Positions 11,620 to 22,990 are shown, counted from the stretch's first letter. The stretch: DNA of 64,000 bases from Dryas octopetala (GCA_963921425.1 OY992835.1:13206001-13270000); one strand, 5' to 3'. Notes: generated from the sequence alone by a model not told the origin. Numbers and translations are program-made.

Positions 11620-12377
11620 TCTTCTCCTTGTTATTCTTCAAAATGGAGGGAGATCTGACCAATTGATGAATTGCAATTCTAATGATGATTGTGAATTATA
11701 AATATGAGGAAGAATGCACAAATAGAAATGCTGATCAGTTTTGTTGAGCGGCAGAGAGGCTTTCAATGTTGGCATTGCGGTTTATGAGAAACCTTCTAAA
11801 CGTGTCTTGTACAGTTGTACTTTCATTTTAATCACTTCAACTAAATTTTGTCTCTTTTCTCATAAAAGAAAAACTAAATCTTGTTTCTTTTCTTAAAAAA
11901 AAAAAAAACTAAATCTTGTTTTCTCAATTAAACATTTTAATACTGTTATTTAGAAGACTTCTAAATTCTGAAAATGAATATAATTTTTATGTAACTAAAT
12001 CCGGCCTGGGACCTCAGCACATGCAATTGGTACATAAATTTTTTAAAAAAATTTATTTGTGACTATAACGTGATGTTAATCATCCCTTGGAGCTAACAAC
12101 AAGAGAGTTAAAATCTCTTGTGAATTCCTTAGGTCTGGCGTAAATTGCCTGCTTTTGATCGGCTCAAGGAATTAGTATGGTGCGTGAAATTAAGCTAGCC
12201 CGGCCAACACATCCTCGATTACAAAAAAAAAAATCTACATATTATAACATGAGTGAATAACGTGTTTATACTTTTAAAGTATAATATTAATAAATTTACA
12301 TATTATAATATAGGTGAATTAGTAATACATTTGGAGGCATTACGCTCACACTTACAAAATTACTCGTAAACTTGATA
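11620..12377. other. Upstream spacer of the PMEI-like gene
   Basis: This holds the promoter side of the minus-strand PMEI-like gene and AT-rich sequence. No other gene was recognised. Confidence 0.4.
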
Positions 12378-12800
12378 TATATATTAGGGAAATTTTTAGC
12401 AAAACCACAACAACTATACCTCTATTTTCAATTGAAGATCTTGTTTTCACTTAACTTTAGTCAATGACTATTATTAACGATTTGTTTCAATCAAGAATTT
12501 CTGTCAATTCTATTATAATTTCCATCAAAAATTGGTCACGTGCTAGTGATCAATTTTTAGGAACTCTAATCAGCTAAAAATTATTTACAAACAATAAAAC
12601 TAAAATAATTATAAAAAATTTATATGAAAAAATAATAAAAAAAGGGATAGGGGATGGAGGAACCCTTCCCACCACCGACCCTTACCCCACCAGTTTCTCT
12701 TTTCCTTGTTCGGCCACCGCCGGCAACTCCCTCCTCCACCAACAGCAGCCCTCTACTCCCTTATGCGGCTCTACCCTATCTCTCTTTCTCTCTTTCTCTC

Positions 12801-12867
<67 letters not shown>

Positions 12868-13011
12868 CCCTTCTCTTTTTCTCTCTTTTTCTTTCTCTCT
12901 TTACTAGGCGCAAACGGCGCTGGACCTAAGGGGTGTCTACGGCTTTGCCAACCTTCAGATCAGAGGTTGGCGAAGTTGCTGGCACCCCTTGTCCGTCGAC
13001 GTTCACGCTCA

Positions 13012-13048
<37 letters not shown>

Positions 13049-13464
13049 AAAGAGAGATAGAAAGAGAGAAAGAAAGATGGGGCAGAGCCGCAGAGGGGAG
13101 CGGGGGTTGCTGCCAGTGAAGGGGGCCGGGAGTCGCCAATGGTGGCTAGACAAGGGAAAGAGAAACTTGGGGGTGAGGGTCAGTGGTGGGGAGGGTTCAA
13201 ATCCTTCCTTCCAATTTTTTTATATTATTTAATTATTTTTAGTTTTATAATCATTTTTTAAATGGCAATACAATTTTGTCCCTGAAATTTGGTCATGTGA
13301 CCAATTTTTGACGAAAATTTTGACAGGTACTTGACGTAATGCCCTTGATTGAAGTAAATCGTTAATAATATATAGTCATTAGTTGAAGTAAAGTGAAAAC
13401 GAAATTCTCAACTGAAAATATGAGTATATTTAGAGTCCTTATGCTAAAATTTACCGATATATTA
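12378..13464. mobile_element. Foldback-type Mutator-like element with ~500-bp inverted arms
   Basis: Element 12387-13455. Left GGGAAATTTTTAGCA pairs with right TGCTAAAATTTACC, and the arms continue for several hundred bases (for example TGACTAT, ATTAACGATTT, CAAAAATTGGTCAC and AACCCT-CCCACCAC on both arms in opposite orientation). The arms carry (CT)n at 12804-12862 and (GA)n at 13014-13048. Flanks TATATATTA and GATATATTA agree at 8 of 9 bases. Open frames inside (Ser/Leu or Arg/Glu runs) are microsatellite artefacts. Confidence 0.7.
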
Positions 13465-14295
13465 ACACAATATTTTAAAAGTTTTTTTTTTTTTTTTTTC
13501 TAAACACGCTCTCTTATTATTATTATTATTTTTTTGTTTTTTGTTTTTGTTTTTTTTTTTTTTTTTTTTATGAACAAGCTTGAAAAGGATGATGAAAGAA
13601 AACGAGACAAGCTATATCTGGATTCTCTGCTTTTGCTTTTCCTTCCTTCCTATCTCTTCCTAAAATCCCAACCACCCGAGTTAATTAGAGCAACATCCAA
13701 CCATCATTTCTTCAAACAAAGAATTATTGACTCAAAACAGCAGACTTTCTCCATCAAGCAACTACATTCCCTTCTGGTGTTATCAGCAAGTCAAGTGTGG
13801 TCGGCCATGGTGGATTTGGAAGATTGCAATTAAGTTCAAGGATCGAACAGGAAAGCAGGAGAAGATGAACTTGAAGTGGAGGTTTGATCTTAGTATACTT
13901 CCTGTTTGCTTTAATTTATCTTGTCTGTACTGGAAAATGATGAACAATTAATTCAACTGAGCCAACTAAGTTTGTAGAATTTGGTTGACTTGATAAAAAA
14001 GAAAAATGTAGCAATAAAGCCACCACTTGCTGTGTTTACATGGATTGGATTGGAGTATCCCATCCAGTTTCTTGTTCTTGATGCTTAATTATCATTTAGT
14101 CGTTTAATTAAGTTATTTTGTTTTCTTGGTCAAATAATTGAACAAAATAACTTAATTAGTTTTGCAATTAGAAGAAAGGGGGGTGATTATGGTTTTGGTT
14201 TATTGGCAGAAGAGTGATGATCATCTAGATTCTAGAGGAAAAGCAATTGCATTGTTTTCAATCTCTTGAGTTCCACAGCTCAATCTGAAGCTGCA
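13465..14295. other. Leader region of the LRR gene
   Basis: Poly-T rich sequence precedes a possible transcribed leader (about 13600-14290). A stop at 14233-14235 closes the LRR frame upstream. A poly-pyrimidine/AG site near 14207 could end a 5-prime-UTR intron. No conserved coding exon was recognised. Confidence 0.4.
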
Positions 14296-16140
14296 ATGTC
14301 AACCTCAATAAATCCAGAGAAATTCATGCCCAAGTTGCTGGATCTTCTGAGAAAAGCCAAGGCCGTCGCCGCCAACACAGATGGTGAAGTGGTTCCACGT
14401 TTTGAAAATATTGAAAAACAGCTCCAGGTCATGAAAGACATGGATTTGCTACCCAGAGTGAAGCTCTTCAATCAAAATCTGTTGAAGCAATTTACTGCCT
14501 TGGAACGCCGCCTTGGCAAGATTATCTTGGGAGCTGACAGCACTTACAGCAATGCCAAGGAAATCAAGGATGCACTAGATCTCATGGATATAGATGTCCA
14601 ACAAATACTACAAGACTCAGTCCCTCTAGTGAAGCCAATGCCATGTCTTGAACACAGCCCACAGTCGCAGGTGCGTTGGGTTAATCCTGATCAGTTTGGT
14701 TTAGTTAAGAAAATGTCAAAAGAGTGGTCACAACTGGGCCTGGAGGATAGGATTCATGAAGGTCGTGCCATGGCTAATATAAGGAGGAGTTATGAAGATC
14801 TTGAGAGCATGGAATTGAAGCTGTGCCTCCTCTCTTTCTCAGTCTTCCCTGAAGATTCTGTGATAAAGAAGAGGCCTCTGATTTACTGGTGGATTGGTGA
14901 GGGCTTCATCAAAAGCACCCAAGCTAACACGGCCGAAGAGGTAGGGGAAGTAATCTTTGAAAAACTTATGAGAAAGGGCTTGATTTATCAACCACATTCA
15001 GATGCATCATCCAGTGCAGTTATGAATGATTGTAAAATGCACCCTTGGATTCGTCGTATGTTGATTGCCTTGGCCAACGAGGCTAGGCTCTTCCACTTTG
15101 ATTCAAGATGGCCACGGATGCCATCTTATTATATGTCAACTTGTAGGCGTGCATGCTTAATTTTAGATAACCCAATCCCTCAGGGTGATGAAGTGGATGG
15201 TCTATTGACAGTGTTCAATGTAACCGATCAATATCTTAGTTTGAAACGTGAATGGCTTAGTAAGTTGAAGAAGGTTGCAGTTCTTCAGCTAGGACGGTGG
15301 CAGAACTCAGGTTCGTATCACATTGAAGTGGAAGATGAAGGATTTCTGAAGGGTTTGGGGGCTCAGAATAAGCACTTGAAGTATCTGAGCCTCAGAGGAA
15401 TATCAAGAATTACCCAAATCCCTTCTTCTATCCTTAATCTTGTCAGCCTTGAAATTCTTGATCTGAGAGCATGCCACAACTTAGAGATGTTGCCTTCAGA
15501 TATCTCATCATTGAGGAAGCTCACGCATTTGGATGTATCGGAGTGTTACTTGCTAGAAGGCATGCCAAAAGGACTTGAGAAGCTCTCTTCTCTCCAAGTA
15601 CTGAAAGGTTTTCTCATCGGATCTTCGAAAAATACTCCCTGCAAACTTGGTGAGCTTGCCAAGTTGAAGAATCTCAAGCGGCTCAGTATACACATGGGGA
15701 ATGAGGCTGTAGTTCAAGAAGGGGAATTCAAAAAGTTGAAGCAAATTTCATCTCTTCGCCACCTTAAAATATCATGGGGAGTGGTTTCTCCAACATTAAA
15801 AGAAAAAATTATCAAGGAGTCCTCGGAATTCTTGTTTCCACCGCATTTGGAAAAATTAGATCTTGAAGGCATCCCTCTACCAGATGTACCAAAGTGGCTG
15901 AACCCGAGCCAACTAAAAAGTTTGAAGAAGCTCTATATAAGGGGTGGAGAACTTGCTAGCTGGGATCATAAGGAGACAGCTGACAGGTGGGGTGTCGAAT
16001 TCTTGCGTCTCAAGTACTTGAGGAAATTGGATATAGGAGAGCCAAAGTTGAAGGAAATTTTTCCTCTTCTGCAGCACTTGGAGAAAATCAACTGTCATGA
16101 GATTGAAAAGGACAGATATGATGAAAACATTGTTTGGTAA
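14296..16140 (+). CDS. CC / winged-helix / LRR protein lacking the NB domain (split-NLR half)
   Basis: Single-exon, 614 residues from the ATG at 14296; the frame extends slightly upstream but without ATG. Residues 1-120 are helical. A winged-helix region follows (about 165-250: LKLCLLSFSVFPEDSVIKKR, IYWWIGEGFI), then an MHD-like site MHPWIRRM (248-255), then LRRs from about 350 to 600 (LKYLSLRGI, LEILDLRACHNLEMLPS, LTHLDVSECYLLEGMP, LEKLDLEGIPLPDVP). No P-loop, kinase-2 or GLPL motif exists, and the helical N-terminus leads straight to the winged helix. This layout is that of the LRR members of the Arabidopsis At5g45500/At5g45520 group. The role is probably cytosolic immune signalling or recognition. 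The NB-bearing partner type lies at 787-4044 on the other strand; cooperation is inferred. Confidence 0.8.
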   Translation: MSTSINPEKFMPKLLDLLRKAKAVAANTDGEVVPRFENIEKQLQVMKDMDLLPRVKLFNQNLLKQFTALERRLGKIILGADSTYSNAKEIKDALDLMDIDVQQILQDSVPLVKPMPCLEHSPQSQVRWVNPDQFGLVKKMSKEWSQLGLEDRIHEGRAMANIRRSYEDLESMELKLCLLSFSVFPEDSVIKKRPLIYWWIGEGFIKSTQANTAEEVGEVIFEKLMRKGLIYQPHSDASSSAVMNDCKMHPWIRRMLIALANEARLFHFDSRWPRMPSYYMSTCRRACLILDNPIPQGDEVDGLLTVFNVTDQYLSLKREWLSKLKKVAVLQLGRWQNSGSYHIEVEDEGFLKGLGAQNKHLKYLSLRGISRITQIPSSILNLVSLEILDLRACHNLEMLPSDISSLRKLTHLDVSECYLLEGMPKGLEKLSSLQVLKGFLIGSSKNTPCKLGELAKLKNLKRLSIHMGNEAVVQEGEFKKLKQISSLRHLKISWGVVSPTLKEKIIKESSEFLFPPHLEKLDLEGIPLPDVPKWLNPSQLKSLKKLYIRGGELASWDHKETADRWGVEFLRLKYLRKLDIGEPKLKEIFPLLQHLEKINCHEIEKDRYDENIVW

Positions 16141-17188
16141 ATAAACCAATGCTACGATGTAGCTAGTCAAATCTATTTCTCCATCTCTTGAATAGTTGAA
16201 TGTTGCAATACTGTCTGTACTACTACTTTATTTTCTGGACGTATAATAATGTATATTTTGGCATGTTGTTTGATGTTCAACAAAGTAATGTCTATTTGTT
16301 CACATGGCACCATGTTCTGTCATTCATGTACCCTAGAGATTGATGTAGATGGCCGTAATGAACAGAGACTCGATTTCCCTATAAGAAGCTTTAGACATTA
16401 AGTTTTCACCAGCATCAACATGATTCTTTTTTCGTGACAAACAGAGATGATCGAACAGACAAAGCTGGTTCATTCTCAAGTGCCAGGGAGTAAGAAATAT
16501 CAAATATTTAGGTCAATGCAAAGTTTAGCAATATATCATGTCTGGTAACGAATAATCTGCCTGCCTCAGGCTCCCATATAAATATTTCTTTTCCTGTCAC
16601 ATTTCTTGCTTTCAATCCTTATGTCGTTTCAAGTCTTGTGCTCCAAGCTAGTGACTACGAAATCGACTTTAATACTTGAAAAAAAAAAAAAAAAATTTTG
16701 TTTCCAGCTAAATTCTATATTTTTTCTTCTTGAACTTATAAGGCCCACAAAATTATCCGCAATCTCACACCGCATCTCTTGGTCCAATCACTTTATAAGT
16801 TCAGGATTGTGCAGATGGTGCTTCACTGTTTTAAAAATCAAGAGGGGTCCTATAAGCTTACAATATTTAATAATTGCCTTCATATCTAAAAGTGAGAAGG
16901 ATTCCTTGCAAACTTTTGTGGACGGATTCTTTGTCGTTTTGCATGCATGCACCATTAAGATTGTGCGTAGATTCATATTATATATACATTAATGGAAAGA
17001 AAGTATAAATTGAACAAATTACACACATTAATTGTGAGGCCAAATTGCACTTTTGGTTAGAAAGAATATGCATTGAATAAATACATCTGTTGCTGTGAAT
17101 ATATGTACTTGAGGATAGTCATGGAACCAACAATTTCGTAGTAAATCCGAATGAATACACATTGAATAAATACATCTATTGCTGCCAA
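16141..17188. other. 3-prime flank of the LRR gene
   Basis: This holds the 3-prime UTR and AT-rich spacer. Near 17070-17100 and 17160-17195 a short segment (CATTGAATAAATACATCT) is duplicated. No gene was seen. Confidence 0.45.
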
Positions 17189-17328
17189 TATATGAAGAGA
17201 GCTGTTATTTACACACTTTTTTTTTTTCTTTTTGCACACTCCTATAATTTAATTTGTGAAATTACCTAATTAACACAAAAGGAAAAGACATTAAAGGACA
17301 ACCTTTACATACCTATCAAACTATGACA

Positions 17329-17359
<31 letters not shown>

Positions 17360-18371
17360 CCACACCACCTCTACCCGACCCACACCTTCCTCCCTCCCCC
17401 TCCCTCACCGGACCACCTCCCTCTCTCCCCCCGTTTCACCGGACCCACCCAGCCCCTCCCCCCTCACCGGATCACTTCCCTCCCTCTCTCTCCTCCCCGC
17501 ATGCAGCACCGGCCACCCAACCCATCTCCCTCCGCATGCAGCAGCACCACCTCACTCTCTCCCCCCGTTTCACCCGACCCACCCAGCCCATCTCCCCCTC
17601 ACCCAACCACCACCTTCCCTCCCGCACCCTCCCTGCACCACCTTCCTCCCTCTCTCTTTCTCTTTCTTCCTCGGCAGCACCACCTCCCCGTCACAGCCAT
17701 TCGAAACTGGTCCGTCGAAACGGTTAACTTCGTTCGGCAGACAGCCACCGAACAACCAGGAAACGTTCGGTAATCATCCGCCGAACGTTTCCTAGTTGTT
17801 CGGTGGCTGTCTGCCGAACGAAGCTAACCGTTTCGGCGGACCAGTTCCGAATGGCTGTGACGGGGAGGTGGTGCTGCCGAGGAAGAGAGAGAAAGAGAGA
17901 GGGAGGAAGGTGGTGCAGGGAGGGTGCGGGAGGGAAGGTGGTGGTCGGGTGAGGGGGAGATGGGCTGGGTGGCCGGTGCTGCATGCGGGGAGGAGAAAGA
18001 AGGATGAGGGTGGTGCTACATGCGGGGAGGAGAGAGAGAGAGAGAGAGGGAGGGAGGTGAGGTGGTCCGATGGTCCGGTGAGGGGGGATTGGGTGTTTTT
18101 AATTTTTTGGTCAGAGGTTGGTCGGAGAGGGAAGGGGAGGGCTGGGTGGGTTGGTGAAGGGGTGTTTTTTTTTTTTTTTGTATGAGTTGATGAGGTGTGG
18201 TGGGTGAAGAGGTGTGTTGTGGTGAGAAATTTTGTGAAATTTATAAAATAGGGGTATTATGGTAATTGGGAGGGGTGTGTATTTGAGAAAATTTAATTGT
18301 GAGAGGAGTGTGAGAGTGTGAAATGAGAAAAAGTATAAAAAGGGTGTGCAAATAGCAGCTCTCTATATGAA
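17189..18371. mobile_element. Inverted-repeat (hairpin) element with 8-bp TSD
   Basis: Element 17197-18363, 1167 bp, flanked by TATATGAA at 17189-17196 and 18364-18371. The left end GAGAGCTGTTATTTACACAC pairs with the right end, whose complement reads GAGAGCTGCTATTTGCACAC. The core is a near-perfect palindrome: arms 17579-17773 and 17777-17972 match over about 195 bp with few mismatches. The pro/ser-rich open frames on both strands are reflections of this palindrome. The terminus is shared with the element at 30127. Mutator-like or hAT-like; no transposase is present. Confidence 0.75.
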
Positions 18372-19745
18372 TAGCCATGGAACAAACAATTTTGTAGTAA
18401 CCCCGACAGCACATAGTCATATACACTGATCTCTTGCTCAATTTGAGAACAACCATTGTTGAAGGGATACATCATACATGTTGATGCAAATTTTCGTAAG
18501 ATAGATGCAACAACTTAGAAATGGTGATCTGGCTGATCAGAAGCCTTGTTGGATGATGACGCGAGATCTTCCTGTATGAAAAACAAGATTAGAGGAGATG
18601 GACCGGTGTGGTACCAGCCAAACACGCTCCGATGATGAAGTCAGTGATGTGTATTTGGTGGTGTTTGCATGAAAATGGGGAAGAACAGATGATGAACTTG
18701 GGAGAAATGGGAAGTACAAGGTAAATATTCTGGGTTTATTCTCAACAAGTTGGGTATGCTTTTGGTAAGCTTTTGTGAGTGAAAATTGGTGTAAGTGTTT
18801 GCCTGAGTGATTGATAGATCCCTGGATTTATGCACAAGAGTTGGTTTATATAGGCAAAGAAAATTATGAGGAGTAAGTTACCTGCATGTGGTTGACTGTT
18901 GGGAAAGATCCACGCGTTCGGTCGTGAACAGTGGCATGCACAGCTACCCACCTCCTTTGCATTCAATGCTGCATTGAATGCAAATATGGAAGGTTCAGGT
19001 GAACTGCCTCAATAGTCATGAATGTGAGTTGGGAAGTCTCATTTGTCAGAGGATCCTGTTAGGTGCACTTGAGTATGGCGGTTCGTCCCAACGTGATCTT
19101 CATTGGAATGGCGACGGGAAGCCGAGCCGACCCGAACACATGTCCTCATGCCCACACATGAAGTCCATGTGTGATCGGATCGAACATGGACTTTCGAACC
19201 GAGCCGATCCAGTAGGTAGTGATCCCCCCGAGTCGTAGCTGGCTGTGACTAGAGTCTGAAAAGATGTTCCCCCAGCGCCGAGCCGAGCCGAACCGGGACG
19301 ACCAAGGAAAGATGAACACTCAATCCTTTGGATGGTCCTCAGTTCGGGTCGGACTGGATGCGAAGGATCCGTCACGATGATCCGATCTGAGCTGGCAGAG
19401 AAAGTGCCAAGCTGCATGATGATGTGGAGGTCTAATTTTGACCGTTGAAATGTCAAACTCTGAAGTCGGATCTGACCGGCCACGTGTCCAGCCATGATTG
19501 GCTGTTGGATCGGTATGGGTTTACCCACAAACAATACATATGATAACATAATTGGTGTTCTGCTGGACCTTCTAAAGTTGTATCATCTGAATATATCTGG
19601 TAACATAATTCGTTGAATGCTGGATTCGTAAACACTTGGTTGCATATAATTCCGAAGAATCAACGGATGCATCAATGGACACATCCAACCTGCAGAGGTC
19701 TCTAATTAATCTCCACGAGCCTCAATATCTGCAACTGGGACGTCC
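18372..19745. other. Spacer with possible old LTR-like sequence
   Basis: Sequence 19080-19520 is richer in GAGCCGAGCCGA-like and GGATC-like words and resembles decayed retrotransposon LTR or transduced repeat. No conserved reading frame was found; the 149-codon minus frame at 19100-19549 has no recognisable domain. Confidence 0.35.
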
Positions 19746-19883
19746 TCAACCGGTTTGCGTTCCTGAGGTGTGAGGAAGTGAGCTTCCATTGCCAGTCAGC
19801 TCTTGCACAAGCCTCTTGATGCTTGAACCGTCACTGGTGTAGACCTTGGGGCCTGGCCTGCAAGAACAGTGCTCGATCTTCAT
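19746..19883 (-). CDS. Short VQ-motif peptide or gene fragment
   Basis: A 45-codon minus-strand frame from the ATG at 19883. It contains GPKVYTSDGSSIKRLVQELTG, which fits the plant VQ motif (FxxxVQxLTG) with Ile in place of the leading Phe, preceded by the common P-K-V-Y lead-in. VQ proteins bind WRKY transcription factors in the nucleus and act in defence and growth. The frame stays open upstream (AGSFVWKDCCGD) but no clear start or exon was found, and 45 residues is short for the family. It may be the last exon of a decayed VQ gene. Confidence 0.4.
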   Translation of the reverse strand: MKIEHCSCRPGPKVYTSDGSSIKRLVQELTGNGSSLPHTSGTQTG

Positions 19884-20150
19884 GTCACCACAACAGTCTT
19901 TCCAAACAAATGAGCCAGCAGAAGGTTTTAAGCTTAGATGGAAGATGGAGCCTCCAGATAAACTTCCAATGCCAGTCTGAAGAGTCTTCCAGATAAGCTT
20001 GAACCACTAAGATATTCCCATCATGGAAATTAGATATCAAACTGGTAACATTAGAATTTGACAACTAGTTAGTGTAAGTTCAAGCCTTTAAATTATTACA
20101 TAGGATTACTTAAGATACTGACAACAAATTACCCAGTTTAGGTGAAAGCC

Positions 20151-20402
20151 TTATTTATCAGTAAAATAGGTGCCGGTGTGCAAGACAAGTTTCCTTGATG
20201 GTGTACCACCGCTTGACAATCCACCTCCTGCACAGAGTTTAATTATCAAGATGAAATTCATATCTCCAGCTGGAGTACTTAAGTCATCTTTTGCACAGTT
20301 CAGAAGATTAGCAACCAACACGTACCTGTAATCATTAGTGTTCTCACTGCACTTGATGAGTGTGGAATGTGATGGTCCAGTTATCTGCTGCCACTTCGAC
20401 AC
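20151..20402 (-). CDS. Unrecognised exon-like ORF
   Basis: An open minus-strand frame of 83 codons with balanced amino-acid composition (SKWQQITGPSHSTLIKC, NLLNCAKDDLSTPAGDMNF, KLCAGGGLSSGG) rather than repeat-like content. A GT near 20324 (GATTACAG-GTACG) could be a splice donor. No family could be named. It lies about 270 bases upstream, on the same strand, of the VQ-motif fragment and could belong to the same decayed gene. Confidence 0.25.
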   Translation of the reverse strand: MSKWQQITGPSHSTLIKCSENTNDYRYVLVANLLNCAKDDLSTPAGDMNFILIIKLCAGGGLSSGGTPSRKLVLHTGTYFTDK

Positions 20403-20639
20403 GGATTTACATATAAAAAAAAAAACATAGATTGATATAGAAAAGTCAGTTTAAGATTCATATCATTATCACAAAGAATTTGGAATCTTGAAATTTAATT
20501 TTGTGGGTCTGACAATGCACAAAGTATTTGAAAATGAACAATATGAATACCTGAATCTGAAGATATCTTTGTCTTGAGTAGAGAAGATAATGATAATAGG
20601 AAATAGGCATGGATATTACTTTCTTTAGAGAATACAGCT

Positions 20640-21811
20640 GCTTACAGTCAAAACCTATGCAGTTCCTCCATGAAGGGAGAGAGAAGAGGGACATCAGGGA
20701 TACATAACAGCTAACATCATAGCAAGCCCTTGCAAGCTAAGCATTAGCCTTCCATCCATGCCACAAACACATATAACCCAAAACTTCTAGTTCTGATATA
20801 GAGGTATCTAGCTTAGCAACATAATACCTCATCGGCTTGACAACTCTAATGCCATTATAAATTCCATATTCTTAACAGTACGTGGTCTGCACATGTATCT
20901 TGGCATGATTTTCGTCCACAACAGATATATGATTAGAGGACTTGTTTATAACCAGAGTTAAAAGACGACAATCAATTCCACACTACCTGAAGATTAATAG
21001 TCTTGGAGAGTCCTGCCACTGCAACCTTGCCATCTTTTCTGCAATTTTTAAGACCATAAGTTATCATTTTCTGCATATAGTGATTATGATTCATGATTCA
21101 TATCCAAGTGAAGTAACTTTGAGCAGGAAATATAGAAGAAAAAGTAACCATACCAAATAAGATTATGTGGTGATGGAAGATTACAGAGGATTGGATGCAG
21201 CCCCTAGACATTGATTAGAAACAACGGATATAGTCATCGATCAGCTCCTAGAGAGTCACCAATTGACATTGCTTCGTTAAGAAAATCATGCATACTGATT
21301 ATAAAATGTTCCAAAAAGAAAACCATATACAGAAATATTTCGATGATGGTAATGAACTAAAATGTGAAAGTAAAGTAGTTTCCCATTCCAAAAAATATAT
21401 GAGAAATCATTAAATACATAAATAAAAGCTTACCAGAAGAGGTGGATGAAATTTGCAGAGGGCCCTTCTCATGGAACACTGCTGGGATGGCCACAACTAA
21501 ATGGCATCCTGGGTTTCATCATATTGCTGGATCCAAGATCCGTCTTTTTGTAAAATCTGAGTTTCCCTCCAATAATTATATGCTTCATAAAGGGTTAATA
21601 TAAAAATCTTTAAGATGTGATCTAATGAAGAGAGAAAACATGACATCAAGGTTACATAAAATTTAATACGATATCAATCTCTTGCAATAAACTTACTGTT
21701 AACCTTCCATCCATGCCACAAACCAAGAAAGTAATTATGATAAAGAAAAATTTAGCTTACCAGCATAGAAATTAAGTAGAAACTCATCAGCTTCACAACT
21801 CCAATGCCATT
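20640..21811. repeat. Direct duplication of a ~200-bp segment
   Basis: The stretch 20640-20850 reappears at about 21620-21811: both contain CCTTCCATCCATGCCACAAAC, then a stretch ending TCATCGGCTTGACAACTC or TCATCAGCTTCACAACTCC, then AATGCCATT. Similarity ends at 21811, exactly where hAT transposase homology begins. No coding signal was seen in either copy. Confidence 0.5.
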
Positions 21812-21814
21812 CGA

Positions 21815-22990
21815 AGGATGGATTGAAGGAGCTTGGGGGATCAATTGAGGGGATTAGGAACCGTGTGAAGTACCTTAATTCACTCATCCCCTGCTAGATT
21901 GGACAAGTTTAGGGACTTTGCATGTCATCTTATTAAAAAAGGATAAGATGGCAACAGTGCCCTTAGATGTAGCAACAAGGTGGAATTCCACTTATAAGAT
22001 GCTTGAAAGTGCAATAAGGTATAAGATGGGTGAGGAGTCTACACCTTTTGTTGCCTATTTTCAAGAGAAGGAGAAGGTGAGGAATGACAAGAGAGTTTGG
22101 GGGGACGAGAAGTTTATGAAGAGAGTGGGGCCTCCTACAGATGCTGATTGGGAAAAGACACAATCCTTTGTGCATTTTCTTAAGAAGTATTATAATACAA
22201 CCTTGAAATTGAGTGCAACCAAAACAAGTACATTCGATGTACTTTTCAATCAAATAGTTGGAATTCAGGTTGAAATTGAGAAGAAGAAAAAAGATGATAG
22301 AGATCTTGTTTGCAAGGTATGGCAGCTTCTATGCTGTTGAAATTTGACAAGTATTGGAGAAGCTTTGAGAAAGTGAACCCGCTGGTTTTTGTTGCCAATG
22401 TACTAGACCCTAGATATAAGTTCCAAATGGGGAAAATAAGTTTTAAAAATCTAGGATCAGCTCCTAGTGAAATAGAGGAGATTTGTGGATTGATAAAAAA
22501 ATGCTTGCATACATTGTATAGGAAGTATAGGGGGGCTGTTAGTGGTACTAGTGTTGAGACTCACAGTTTGTATATATGATGTCCAAGAAGGTGTTGACGA
22601 TGAGACTGATTGTGATGATGTTAATGCTTTGTTGGTAAGGGAGCTTATGCAAGAAAGGAAGAATGAGCAACGTACTTATGGAGATATCCAATGAAGTGGA
22701 TAAATACCTATCCGATCCTTTTGAGTCCCCATTGCACCAAAGATATCCAAATATCCAATCATCTCAAAAATTGCCAAGGATATCTTTGCAATCCAAGTTC
22801 AACAGTTGCTAGTGATAATGAATTTAGCCTAGGCAAGAGGGTTGTGGATCCTTTTAGGGCTTCATTGACTCTTGAAATGGTAGAGACACTTGTGTGTACT
22901 AGTGATTGGCTTAGGGCAGGCAGAGGAGTTTGACTTCTACAAGGAACCAACTGATGAAGACCTTTAATTCTACAAGGAACTTAAAGAATG
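21815..22990 (+). pseudogene. hAT transposase pseudogene (RICESLEEPER/DAYSLEEPER-like)
   Basis: Fragments in several frames align in order to plant BED-type hAT transposases: a start-truncated DGLKELGGSIEGIRNRVKYLN region, VPLDVATRWNSTYKMLESAI (21957-), the FVHFLKKYYNTTLKLSATKT region, PLVFVANVLDPRYKFQMGKI (22380-), and the C-terminal dimerisation part STVASDNEFSLGKRVVDPFR with MVETLVCTSDWLR and FYKEPTDEDL (22800-22970). Frame changes near 22315, 22580 and 22690, stop codons, and the missing BED zinc finger show that it cannot make an intact transposase. Confidence 0.85.

Noticed and set aside
12654-13232. Ser/Leu-rich and Arg/Glu-rich frames
   Set aside because: They translate the CT and GA microsatellite arms of an inverted-repeat element.
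14266-14295. Start of the LRR protein at a TTG codon
   Set aside because: Plant nuclear genes normally start at ATG; the ATG at 14296 is in frame and loses only ten residues.
17323-18185. Pro/Ser-rich frames that appear on both strands
   Set aside because: They mirror each other across the palindrome and have no domain.
19100-19549. 149-codon minus-strand frame
   Set aside because: It lies in repeat-like GAGCCGA-rich sequence and shows no recognisable motif.
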